Shown here: piece after piece, positions 1 through 7,445 of the stretch
Layout: the number at the start of each line of letters is the position of its first letter
Numbering within the stretch: position 1 is the first letter of the stretch
Assembly: GCA_002329125.1 (NCBI GenBank)
Contig: DCXX01000040.1
Location: forward strand, 1 to 15,299
Origin: Fidelibacterota bacterium UBA2125
Lineage (GTDB): Bacteria; Fidelibacterota; Marinisomatia; Marinisomatales; S15-B10
Reading direction: 5' to 3'
DNA length: 15,299 bases
Position numbers and translations under genes: made by a program
The notes under the pieces: model-generated
Database searches by the model: none
Seen by the model: only the letters and a program-made list of their open reading frames with translations
Told to the model about the DNA's origin: nothing

Positions 1-1
1 C

Positions 2-469
2 TGGGATTACGACATTCGGCATCAATTCACCTTTATCGGAGGGTGGAAAAAGAAGTTCCATAAAGAAACTTGGTATCAAGATTTGAAGAAGAAAACATGG
101 TTCCGGATAGCTTCAACGGTTCTTGGTCCTTTGAATCCTCTGGCAGATGAGGTTGAGCTGAATGTTCGTTTTGGCTACAATAGTGGCCGACCATATACTG
201 AGCGGACCTACTTCCCCGAGCTGCGGGACTGGGTAGCTACCGAGGATGCCGACTGGAACAGTCTTCGCTTCCCCGAGTACCACAGACTCGATTTCATGTT
301 TCTGCAGAGATGGATGCTTCCCAAAATGAATATTGTGGCCTATGTTAACATTATGAACATTTACGATCGCAACAACATCTGGGATTATGCCTACAGCTCG
401 GACGGGACAAAAGAAGAGGTGTGGCAGTATAAAACTATGCCCGTAGGCGGGGTGACACTGGAATTCTAG
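2..469 (+). CDS. TonB-dependent outer-membrane receptor, C-terminal part (5' end outside window)
   Basis: The reading frame is open from the first full codon at position 2 to TAG at 467-469, giving 155 residues of a longer protein. The segment has the pattern of the last strands of a TonB-dependent receptor barrel: alternating polar and aromatic residues, a GYNSGRPYTERTYFPEL stretch typical of a late strand and loop, a FPEYHRLDF strand, a VAYVNIMNIYDRNNI strand, and a final VGGVTLEF ending in Phe, the usual outer-membrane beta-signal. Such receptors import siderophores, vitamins, glycans or peptides in a TonB-driven way. The substrate cannot be told from this fragment. A TTG at 83 could be taken for a start, but coding similarity continues upstream of it, so the gene simply begins before the window. 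The family call is fairly safe; SusC-type versus siderophore-type is not decided. Confidence 0.8.
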   Translation, partial: WDYDIRHQFTFIGGWKKKFHKETWYQDLKKKTWFRIASTVLGPLNPLADEVELNVRFGYNSGRPYTERTYFPELRDWVATEDADWNSLRFPEYHRLDFMFLQRWMLPKMNIVAYVNIMNIYDRNNIWDYAYSSDGTKEEVWQYKTMPVGGVTLEF

Positions 470-477
470 CAGCCAAC

Positions 478-495
478 AATTCTTCCGCAAGAATT
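478..495. repeat. Short perfect hairpin after the TonB receptor gene
   Basis: AATTCTT (478-484), the tetraloop CCGC (485-488) and AAGAATT (489-495) form a perfect 7-bp stem starting 9 bp after the receptor stop codon. It is AT-rich and has no following T tract, so it is not a standard intrinsic terminator. It may stabilise the 3' end of the receptor mRNA. Confidence 0.35.
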
Positions 496-513
496 ATAGG
501 AAACAGGTTTAAA

Positions 514-544
514 TTGACAACGAGACAGATATACAAAGCACAAT
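514..544 (+). promoter_or_regulatory. Possible promoter of the PFOR cluster
   Basis: A perfect TTGACA hexamer lies at 514-519. The best -10 candidate is CACAAT at 539-544 (4 of 6 matches to TATAAT) with a long 19-bp spacer. The location, in the 119-bp gap before the PFOR genes, is right for a promoter, but the -10 and spacing are poor, so this is tentative. Confidence 0.25.
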
Positions 545-564
545 GATGTGAATGCATTTACATC
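545..564. promoter_or_regulatory. Candidate CRP/FNR-type operator upstream of the PFOR cluster
   Basis: GATGTGAATGCATTTACATC is a 20-bp inverted repeat with a single non-complementary pair (G550 against T559). The core at 547-562 reads TGTGA-N6-TTACA, one base from the CRP-family consensus TGTGA-N6-TCACA. It ends 24 bp before the ATG at 589. If the possible promoter at 514-544 is used, the site lies around or just downstream of the transcription start, which fits repression better than activation. Which regulator binds is unknown. Confidence 0.45.
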
Positions 565-588
565 TATTACAAAGAGTTTAAAAGAGCG

Positions 589-2505
589 ATGATAAAGTTT
601 CCGGGGATCAAATCTACGGCGGATGGTGCTGCGATAATTGTCTGGGTGGAAACCCACATCACTCAGGGGGCTTGTGCTTATCCAATCACGTCATCCACCA
701 CCATGGGTGCGGGCTACCAGGCTATTGTTGCAAATGGCGGGAAAAACATCTGGGGTGAAGAGATGGCCTTTATCGAGCCCGAATCAGAACACAGTTCAGC
801 ATCTGCCTGTGAAGGATTCGCTTTGGCCGGGGGCCGCGTTACCAATTTTACATCAGGCCAGGGCTTGGTACTCATGAAGGAAGTGCTCTATACAATTTCA
901 GGGAAACGCCTTCCTGTTGTGTTTCAAATTGGTGCCAGAGCCTTAACATCTCATTCTTTGAATGTACATGCAGGGCATGATGATGTTATGGCCGTAACAG
1001 ACTGTGGCTGGGGCATGCTGTTTGCAAGAAATGCCCAGGAGACTGGAGACTTGGCACTGATTGCCCGCCGCACTGCTGAAAACACTAACACACCATTCAT
1101 GAATATTATGGACGGGTTTTTAACCACACACACCATTGAGAATGTTCTTCTGCCGGACCCGAAGATGATGGACCTGTTTGTGGGAAAACCCCAAGACAAA
1201 CTGGTGAATATGATGGACCCCTATCACCCTGTGATGTCAGGCGTTGTTCAAAACCAGGATTCCTATATGAAGGGAAAAATTGCTCAGCGGGCCTATACAG
1301 ATAAGGTGGAGCAGCACCTTGTCGCTGCCATGGAAGAATTCTACACCCTTACTGGGAGAAAATACGGACTGATCTCAGAGTACAAAATGGAGGACGCTGA
1401 AGTTGCCATTGTGGGGCTAGGTTCCATGATCGAGACCGCAGAACCCGCTGTTGATTATTTACGCGAGGAAAAAAATATAAAAGCAGGTATTGTTCATGTA
1501 ACATCCTTTAGGCCGTTCCCTGGGAAAGAAATTGTGGAAAAACTTAAGAACGTTGAAGCCATATCCGTCTTGGAAAGGATGGATAACCCCCTGGCTGAAA
1601 GCAATCCCCTTACCATGGAAATAAAAGCGGCATTTGCAGACTTTGCTGCGCATGACAAGGAAAACACCATAAAGATACCGACCATTTATTCGGGATCTGC
1701 AGGGCTGGGATCCCGGGATGTCCGACCGGATGATATTATGGCGGCGGTGGAAAACATGATAAAGAACGACAAAAAATATTTTGCACTGGGAATTGATCAT
1801 GAATTGGCTCTTTCAACCGGAGAATCAACTGATGTCCGAACAGAGGGGACTTTCTCCATGCGGGGTCATTCTGTAGGAGGCTACGGATCTGTCACAACAA
1901 ACAAGGTCATTGCCACCATTGTGGCGGAATTGTTTGATATGTATGTTCAAGCCTATCCAAAATATGGGTCAGAGAAAAAAGGTTTGCCCACCACCTACTA
2001 TTTAACGGTGAGCCCCAACCGTATTAAGACACACAACGAATTGGAGTTTGTTGAATTTGTCCCTTTGAATGATGTGAATGCATTTAATTTGGCCAACCCG
2101 CTTAAAGGGCTTCAGCCGGGCGGCATATTGTTTGTCCAAACTCCGAAAGCATCCCCGGAAGAGATTTGGACCGATATTCCCCAATGGGCCTGGAAAACGA
2201 TACGGGAGAACCAGATCACTGTTTATGCCCTTGATACAGTGAAAATTGCAAAAGAGGTTTCTTCGCGACCAGACCTGATACAGCGAATGCAAGGAATTGT
2301 GCTGCTGGGGATTTTTTTACAGGTAACACCGTTTCTAGAACGGTCTGGGATTAGTGATGAACAGCTGATGGAGGGAGTTGAAAAATCACTGCGGAAATAT
2401 TTTGGCAAGCGGGGTGACCAGGTTGTACAGGACAACCTTAATGCGGTCAAGCGGGGGTTTTCGGAAGTGTTTGAAGTTAAACAGGAAGAAAGAGTTCCGG
2501 CATGA
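589..2505 (+). CDS. Pyruvate (2-oxoacid):ferredoxin oxidoreductase, domains I-III (alpha-gamma fusion)
   Basis: This 638-aa chain matches the first three domains of the single-chain PFOR/NifJ that oxidises pyruvate with CoA to acetyl-CoA and CO2, passing electrons to ferredoxin. Domain I (about 1-250) has YPIT at 31-34 and the ESE motif whose Glu67 fits the TPP-activating glutamate; GARALTSH contains Arg117, fitting the pyruvate-binding arginine. Domain II (about 255-400) has the transketolase C-terminal pattern. Domain III, the gamma part (about 424-625), opens with RGHSVGGYGSV and ends with a KYFGKRGDQVV segment close to the NifJ equivalent. The chain has no Fe-S domain; those parts are in the next gene, whose ATG overlaps this stop by 4 bp. 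The ATG at 589 follows an AAAGAG-like sequence. Pyruvate is the likeliest substrate given the domain layout and the malic enzyme downstream, but another 2-oxoacid is not excluded. Confidence 0.9.
   Translation: MIKFPGIKSTADGAAIIVWVETHITQGACAYPITSSTTMGAGYQAIVANGGKNIWGEEMAFIEPESEHSSASACEGFALAGGRVTNFTSGQGLVLMKEVLYTISGKRLPVVFQIGARALTSHSLNVHAGHDDVMAVTDCGWGMLFARNAQETGDLALIARRTAENTNTPFMNIMDGFLTTHTIENVLLPDPKMMDLFVGKPQDKLVNMMDPYHPVMSGVVQNQDSYMKGKIAQRAYTDKVEQHLVAAMEEFYTLTGRKYGLISEYKMEDAEVAIVGLGSMIETAEPAVDYLREEKNIKAGIVHVTSFRPFPGKEIVEKLKNVEAISVLERMDNPLAESNPLTMEIKAAFADFAAHDKENTIKIPTIYSGSAGLGSRDVRPDDIMAAVENMIKNDKKYFALGIDHELALSTGESTDVRTEGTFSMRGHSVGGYGSVTTNKVIATIVAELFDMYVQAYPKYGSEKKGLPTTYYLTVSPNRIKTHNELEFVEFVPLNDVNAFNLANPLKGLQPGGILFVQTPKASPEEIWTDIPQWAWKTIRENQITVYALDTVKIAKEVSSRPDLIQRMQGIVLLGIFLQVTPFLERSGISDEQLMEGVEKSLRKYFGKRGDQVVQDNLNAVKRGFSEVFEVKQEERVPA
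2068..2086 (+). repeat. 19-bp exact copy of the PFOR upstream region, inside the gene
   Basis: AATGATGTGAATGCATTTA occurs here, encoding residues 494-499 plus one base of the domain I-III chain, and again at 542-560 in the intergenic gap, where it covers most of the candidate operator. The copies differ immediately on both sides. The in-gene copy keeps the left half and core of the palindrome but has lost the right arm (ATTT in place of CATC). Confidence 0.7.
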
Positions 2506-4085
2506 GTGCCCCGACATCGGAATTAAATAAAAAAACAGCATTTGAAATGTTGGATATTCAGGATTTTAACGACCGGATTGTAGGTGCCTATAATGATGGC
2601 ACCGCGGAAGAAGGCTTACCAGCCGATATTTCCACCGCCAGAAGCTTAATTCCTGCCGGGACAGCACAGCTCCGTGATTTCAGTTATATCGCCCCCGAGA
2701 TCCCGGAATTCATCTCAGAAAAGTGTGTTGCCTGCATGGAATGTGTTACCCAGTGTCCGGATACAGCTATTCTTGGAAAAGCGATTCCTGAATCAAAATT
2801 GAGTGAAACAATCGATCAACTGGATTCTGGGGATCTCAAGAGTTGGATTTCAGACCAGTGGACCGAAACAAATAAGTTCTCCAAGGTGCCGGAGAAACAA
2901 GGGAAGGAACCTGCGAAGTTTGGTATTTTTATTGATCCCACAAAATGTAAAGGTTGCGCTGAATGTGTGGATGCCTGCGGTGACCACGAGGCGCTGTCTA
3001 TGGTCACCAAGGGAGACAACACCATCCCAACCTATCAGAAGGGTTTTGATTTTTTCACATCCCTTGGCGAAACGCCGCCTGACTACATTAACGAAAAAGT
3101 CTTGGTGGATATGATGTTAGCCAGTAATTCCATGTTGTATACTGGCGGTGCCGGATCCTGCATGGGTTGCGGAGAAGGAACGGCCCTGAGAATGATGCTG
3201 GCCGCCACGGGATTTGTTTATGGCAGTGAAAGTATCGGAGTGGTGGCCGCTACTGGATGCAATACAGTTTACGGTTCCACCTACCCCTATAATCCATTCC
3301 TGGTACCCTGGACCAATTCCTTGTTTGAAAATGTTTCTGCGGACTCCATGGGCATTCGCACCCGCTGGAATCAGATGGGATGGCAGGATAAAAAACTGTG
3401 GGCTATTGGTGGAGATGGCGCCATGGTGGATATCGGTTTTCAATCCATGTCGCGCATGTTGGCATCAGGCATGGATATTAATGTTCTGATCTTGGATACG
3501 CAGGTGTACTCCAATACCGGAGGACAGACATCTACTGCATCATTTAAAGGTCAAGACGCACAGATGTCCTTTCACGGTAAGGTTATCCACGGAAAGACCG
3601 AAAGACGCAAAGAGGTCGCCAATATCTGCATGATGCATCCAGACGTTTTTGTTGCCCAGACTACCGCAGCTCACACCAATCATTTTTACAAAGCGATCAT
3701 GGCAGCAAATGAATATCCAGGTCCGGCAGTGATCAATGTATTTACTACTTGTCAACCAGAACACGGTGTTGCAGATGATATGGCCATGCATCAGGCGAAA
3801 CTGGCAGCAGACTCAAGAGCCTTCCCGGTGTTTATTTATGACCCCACAAAAGGAGAGCGATTTACAGAGCGATTGTCCTTACAGGGCAATCCAGCAAAAA
3901 ATAGTGACTGGTATGTGAATCCAAAAACAAAAGAACAAATTGATTTTATTTATTTCGCTAAAACAGAAGGTCGCTTTGCCAAACACTTCGATAAAGACGG
4001 GAAACCGGACGAAATTATTCAGAGCACGCAAGAGGAAAGGCTGGCGAACTGGCGATTGCTTCAAGAATTGGCAGGCGAGATATAG
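2502..4085 (+). CDS. Pyruvate (2-oxoacid):ferredoxin oxidoreductase, domains IV-VI (Fe-S and TPP-binding chain)
   Basis: This 527-aa chain supplies the rest of the PFOR. Residues about 35-72 resemble the short linker domain IV of NifJ (IPAGTAQLRDF, then the run-in to the first cysteine). The 2[4Fe-4S] domain V has C75-x2-C-x2-C-x3-C85-P and C149-x2-C-x2-C-x3-C159. The TPP domain VI has the cysteines expected to hold the proximal cluster (C220, C223, C253 and C417) and a thiamine-diphosphate motif from GGDGA (303-307) to SNTGG (337-341). Its full cysteine set suggests an active enzyme. The 4-bp ATGA overlap with the preceding gene points to coupled translation and equal amounts of the two chains. 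The stop codon is followed directly by the ATG of the acetyltransferase gene. Confidence 0.9.
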   Translation: MSAPTSELNKKTAFEMLDIQDFNDRIVGAYNDGTAEEGLPADISTARSLIPAGTAQLRDFSYIAPEIPEFISEKCVACMECVTQCPDTAILGKAIPESKLSETIDQLDSGDLKSWISDQWTETNKFSKVPEKQGKEPAKFGIFIDPTKCKGCAECVDACGDHEALSMVTKGDNTIPTYQKGFDFFTSLGETPPDYINEKVLVDMMLASNSMLYTGGAGSCMGCGEGTALRMMLAATGFVYGSESIGVVAATGCNTVYGSTYPYNPFLVPWTNSLFENVSADSMGIRTRWNQMGWQDKKLWAIGGDGAMVDIGFQSMSRMLASGMDINVLILDTQVYSNTGGQTSTASFKGQDAQMSFHGKVIHGKTERRKEVANICMMHPDVFVAQTTAAHTNHFYKAIMAANEYPGPAVINVFTTCQPEHGVADDMAMHQAKLAADSRAFPVFIYDPTKGERFTERLSLQGNPAKNSDWYVNPKTKEQIDFIYFAKTEGRFAKHFDKDGKPDEIIQSTQEERLANWRLLQELAGEI

Positions 4086-4691
4086 ATGAACAAAAAAACC
4101 TATAGACTTACAAATGAAGAAAAAGTGACCGTACGGGACTTGAACCATAATGATGTTTTACAGTCCCAGAATTTTTTTCAAGCAATTCCGGAATCAGAAC
4201 GGAAATATTTTCGCAGTGACGTTTTGGATATTAAACACTTAAAAGAACGGTGCCTGGAAGCGGAAAAAGGGAAAATTATTCGCCGAGTTGCATTTGTATC
4301 TGATGCAATTGTAGGAGATGCTTCTCTAGAAATAGAAACAGATTCTTGGAAAAGCGGTTCAGCTTTTCTACGCCTTGTGATTGACCCTACGCACATTGAC
4401 ACAGGAGTTCAATATGTTCTGGCAAAGGACATGTATGATATTGCCCACGATCAACATCTGGAAAAAATTATCGCAAAATTTATGAGACCCCAAAAAGATC
4501 TCATGGATATTTACCAAAAACTTGGCTTTAGGATGGAGGGCGTGCTACCGGATTATGTGCATGACCAAGAAGGTAAAGAACAAGATATGGTGGTGATGCA
4601 AGCCTCCCTAGACGAAATGAGAAAAGCGCAACAGTTTATTGGTGACTGGTTAGACAATGGACATGGCGCCGTGGGTGCCGGTGAAATGTAA
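4086..4691 (+). CDS. GNAT-family N-acetyltransferase, Pat-like
   Basis: The 201-aa product has a GNAT fold pattern: an N-terminal VTVRDLNHNDV strand, a FFQAIPESERKYF helix, a central IVGDASLEIE strand, an FLRLVIDP strand (motif A) and YQKLGFRMEG (motif B). The VTVR and FF-x6-ES-x3-YF features recall the acetyltransferase domain of Pat-type protein lysine acetylases, which modify acetyl-CoA synthetase and related enzymes. After the motif A strand the usual Q/R-x-x-G-x-G/A acetyl-CoA loop reads HIDTGVQYVL, so the loop is degenerate. The start abuts the PFOR stop with no spacer, and malic enzyme follows 30 bp later. The context suggests a role near acetyl-CoA or pyruvate metabolism, perhaps protein acetylation, but the substrate is unknown. 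The last ten or so residues (GHGAVGAGEM) look like a flexible tail. Confidence 0.75.
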   Translation: MNKKTYRLTNEEKVTVRDLNHNDVLQSQNFFQAIPESERKYFRSDVLDIKHLKERCLEAEKGKIIRRVAFVSDAIVGDASLEIETDSWKSGSAFLRLVIDPTHIDTGVQYVLAKDMYDIAHDQHLEKIIAKFMRPQKDLMDIYQKLGFRMEGVLPDYVHDQEGKEQDMVVMQASLDEMRKAQQFIGDWLDNGHGAVGAGEM

Positions 4692-4704
4692 TCTCCTTTA
4701 ATAC

Positions 4705-4709
4705 GGAGG
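4705..4709 (+). promoter_or_regulatory. Shine-Dalgarno sequence deciding the malic enzyme start
   Basis: GGAGG ends directly against the TTG at 4710, which rules that codon out as a start. The next in-frame start is TTG at 4722, 12 nt downstream, a long but possible spacing. An ATG at 4761 is a third option with no spaced Shine-Dalgarno sequence. Confidence 0.5.
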
Positions 4710-4721
4710 TTGGAAAAGAAA

Positions 4722-6368
4722 TTGAAGAAATTCCTTCCTGATTTTTCATTTCCCAAAGGAATGGAACTTTTACATAACCCTCTTTTAAATAAAGGGACTG
4801 CATTTACAGCTGATGAGAGAAAACAGCTCCAGCTGGAAGGGTTATTGCCTCCTTTTGTTATGACCCAAGAAGAGCAAAAAATAAAAGTTTTAGCTAGCGT
4901 GAGAGTTCAGACAACGGATCTTGACAAATATATTTATCTCACATCGCTTCAAGATCGGAACGAAGCGCTGTTTTACCGTTTAGTTATCGATGAAATAGAA
5001 GAATTCATGCCAATAATCTATACTCCTACCGTGGGTCAGGCCTGCCAAGAATATGGTCATATATTCCGCCGTCCAAGAGGACTTTATATTTCCTCAAATG
5101 ATAAAGGATCTATTAAAAAAATATTGCGCAACTGGCCTCAAAAAAATGTTGATGTTATTGTTGTCACAGATGGGGAAAGGATCTTGGGCTTGGGTGATTT
5201 GGGTGCCGATGGAATGGGTATCCCCGTTGGGAAATTATCTCTTTATACCATTTGTGCGGGGATTCATCCAGAAAGAACATTACCAATCACCATTGATGTC
5301 GGGACAAACAATGAAGAACTATTGCAGGATCCCCTTTATATCGGATTGCGTCAAAAAAGGGATATTGGTGATCAATATGATTCTCTTTTGGATGAGTTCA
5401 TGGATGCGACAGCCCAGATTTTCCCTAATGTACTTGTCCAGTTTGAAGATTTTGCAAACCGGAATGCTCAGCGGTTGCTGGCAAAATATCGAAATAATTA
5501 TTGCACATTTAATGATGATATTCAAGGAACCGCCAGTGTGGTATTGGGTGGGCTCTTATCCGCCATGTGTATCATTAAATCATCTTTGGACAAGCAGAGA
5601 ATCTTGTTTTGCGGTGCAGGTTCAGCAGCAATAGGCATTGCTGATATTTTATGCCGGGAAATGATTCACTGTGGGGTAGATAAAAAAATTGCTAGAAAGA
5701 ATCTGTTCTTATTTGATTCCAGTGGTCTTCTTACAGTTGATCGAGAAGATTTGTCTGAAGCAAATTTGAAGTATGCTCAGCAAGTTGATATTGAAACCAA
5801 TTTTTCAGCGGCAGTAAAGAAACTAAAACCAACCATTGTTATTGGTGTATCGGGAGTGGGGGGTGTATTTGAAGAAAAAATGGTTCGCAATATGACTCAA
5901 GAGAACGATAGACCAATAATTTTTGCCTTGTCTAACCCAACCACGAAATCGGAATGCACAGCGGAGCAGGCTTACAGCTGGTCTGAAGGGAGAGCCATTT
6001 TTGCCAGCGGTAGCCCTTTCGACACTGTTAGACTAAAGGGAAAAACCTACCACCCGGGGCAAGGTAACAACGCATATGTTTTCCCTGGCGTTGGGCTGGG
6101 AATTGTTGCTAGTGGTGCTACCCGAGTTACAGATGAAATGTTTCGTGCGGCTGCCCACGCACTGGCTGACATGATGGAGTATAAAAATCTTGAAAAGGGG
6201 ACACTTTACCCGGCGCTACCTGAGATCAGAAATGTCTCCAAGCGGATTGCATTAGCTGTTGCGCTAGAAGTGTACAACTCCGATTTAGGGTCGCAGCCTC
6301 GCCCAGAAAATCTTAAACAGCATATAGAAGAGATAATGTATTCACCCCACTATGAATCGTATGTATAG
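4722..6368 (+). CDS. maeA: Malic enzyme (malate dehydrogenase, oxaloacetate-decarboxylating), large ~60-kDa type
   Basis: It converts L-malate to pyruvate and CO2 with reduction of NAD(P)+. The 548-aa length and close similarity to the large MaeA/mitochondrial-type enzymes, rather than the short MaeB type, are clear: LHNPLLNKGTAFT near the N-terminus, YTPTVG (Tyr about 100, general acid), GIPVGKLSLY (Lys about 171, general base), QFEDFAN (metal-binding Glu-Asp, about 242-243), FNDDIQGT (metal-binding Asp about 266), the dinucleotide loop GAGSAA (about 298-303), ALSNPT and SGSPFDTV. All catalytic residues are present. Cofactor preference cannot be settled by eye. It lies 30 bp after the acetyltransferase gene and probably shares its transcript with the PFOR genes, so its pyruvate could feed PFOR. 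The start is uncertain: TTG 4710, TTG 4722 or ATG 4761; 4722 is preferred from GGAGG placement. Confidence 0.93.
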   Translation: MKKFLPDFSFPKGMELLHNPLLNKGTAFTADERKQLQLEGLLPPFVMTQEEQKIKVLASVRVQTTDLDKYIYLTSLQDRNEALFYRLVIDEIEEFMPIIYTPTVGQACQEYGHIFRRPRGLYISSNDKGSIKKILRNWPQKNVDVIVVTDGERILGLGDLGADGMGIPVGKLSLYTICAGIHPERTLPITIDVGTNNEELLQDPLYIGLRQKRDIGDQYDSLLDEFMDATAQIFPNVLVQFEDFANRNAQRLLAKYRNNYCTFNDDIQGTASVVLGGLLSAMCIIKSSLDKQRILFCGAGSAAIGIADILCREMIHCGVDKKIARKNLFLFDSSGLLTVDREDLSEANLKYAQQVDIETNFSAAVKKLKPTIVIGVSGVGGVFEEKMVRNMTQENDRPIIFALSNPTTKSECTAEQAYSWSEGRAIFASGSPFDTVRLKGKTYHPGQGNNAYVFPGVGLGIVASGATRVTDEMFRAAAHALADMMEYKNLEKGTLYPALPEIRNVSKRIALAVALEVYNSDLGSQPRPENLKQHIEEIMYSPHYESYV

Positions 6369-6401
6369 ATTAATAGGTAAAGAGAGAAGAGTGGTAAGCA
6401 G

Positions 6402-7406
6402 CTATTTTGACAAACGGTTAGCTCTGAAATCGTTTCTTAGCTGAACAGCTTTATCGAACGCTTCTTCAGGGACAAGCTTCCCGCGAATGTAGGGATAGAC
6501 CGTCTTTACTATTGCTTCCCACTCGGCATATTCTTCATCTGTAATCTTATGAGCAACGAGACCGTACTCGGACATCACTTCCACCGCTTTGTCGTCCAGT
6601 TCCCGAATTTCCACGGTCAATTCAATTTCAGCTTCCTTGGAAGCTGTTAGTATAAGTTCTTGTATATTGGGTGGGATCTGACTCCACACCTTCTTCTGCA
6701 TAATGGTTGCGCCCATGAGAGGTGCCCACTTAACGTCTGTCATATGTTTCGCACCCGCGAACCACTGATTTCCTAAAGCAAGTAATGGTGTTGTACTGAA
6801 AGCGGTCACCATACTGGTCTGGAGCGCCACGGTGAGATCAGTTGCTGCAAGGGGGATTGGGTTCATGCCGAGAGCTTTGTACATTTGAATATCAGTTCCT
6901 TCATCAGCCCAGATAAATAATTTATGTTGCTTCAAGTCGTCTGGAACTTTAACTGGCGATTGAGCAAAATAGCGTACCCAACCCACCTCTCCCCAGTGAA
7001 TAAAGATATATCCTTTTTCTTCGAGTTTTTGAATCAGTTCAGGGCTCAACTGTTCACGAACGTAATCTTTTTCTTTATCGGTGTTGTATAGCAAAGGGAT
7101 GTGAGTGACAGCGGCAAATTCTGGTACAATGTAGGCGAGCCCGCTGGTAGATAAGGATGCTGCGTTGAGTTGACCGATACGCATTTTGCGGATGACAGCA
7201 GATTCATCACCTGCCACACCGCCGGGATAGATGGTGAGCTTAACCTCACCGTTAGATTCATTACGCCAATCCTGACCCATCTCACGCAAGCGGAGATCCC
7301 AGGGGGATCCGTGACCAGCAAGGGTCGCAAGTTTGATATTGACTTTTTTCCCTTCTGCCGGGAAGATAGCCAGAGTGAGAATCAGGATGCAGGTTCGTTT
7401 GAACAT
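6402..7406 (-). CDS. dctP: TRAP transporter solute-binding protein, DctP family, without nearby membrane subunits
   Basis: The 334-aa product begins with a signal peptide (MFKRT, a hydrophobic CILILTLAIF stretch, then PAEG at about 16-19), so it should be exported to the periplasm. It then follows the DctP pattern: IKLATLAGHGSPWDLRLREM, the IYPGGVAGDE strand and loop, MRIGQLNAASLS, and a second lobe with MYKALGMNPIPLAATDLTVALQTSMV. DctP proteins deliver organic acids to a DctQM sodium symporter. Two things are unusual. No dctQ or dctM is visible in the window, and where most DctPs carry the ligand-binding Arg after the LKI/LKL strand this protein reads HKLFIWADE, so that Arg is absent. It resembles DctP relatives with a KLWxWEG-type motif, for which the ligand may not be a simple carboxylate. 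It converges on the malic enzyme with a 33-bp gap. Confidence 0.85.
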   Translation of the reverse strand: MFKRTCILILTLAIFPAEGKKVNIKLATLAGHGSPWDLRLREMGQDWRNESNGEVKLTIYPGGVAGDESAVIRKMRIGQLNAASLSTSGLAYIVPEFAAVTHIPLLYNTDKEKDYVREQLSPELIQKLEEKGYIFIHWGEVGWVRYFAQSPVKVPDDLKQHKLFIWADEGTDIQMYKALGMNPIPLAATDLTVALQTSMVTAFSTTPLLALGNQWFAGAKHMTDVKWAPLMGATIMQKKVWSQIPPNIQELILTASKEAEIELTVEIRELDDKAVEVMSEYGLVAHKITDEEYAEWEAIVKTVYPYIRGKLVPEEAFDKAVQLRNDFRANRLSK

Positions 7407-7445
7407 GATGCGGAAATTAAGGCAAGGGGAGTTAAATCAGAAAGA

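Noticed and set aside
514..592. Short open frame reading QRDRYTKHNDVNAF and on, ending at TGA 590-592, next to the PFOR start
   Set aside because: It has no start codon and is preceded by a stop at 515-517; the NDVNAF match to PFOR comes only from the 19-bp repeat.
3117..3443. 108-aa minus-strand open frame inside the PFOR TPP-domain gene
   Set aside because: It lies wholly antisense to a well-supported gene, has no recognisable motif, and resembles other shadow frames here.
4710..4712. TTG at 4710 as malic enzyme start
   Set aside because: It touches the GGAGG sequence with no spacer; TTG 4722 is better placed.
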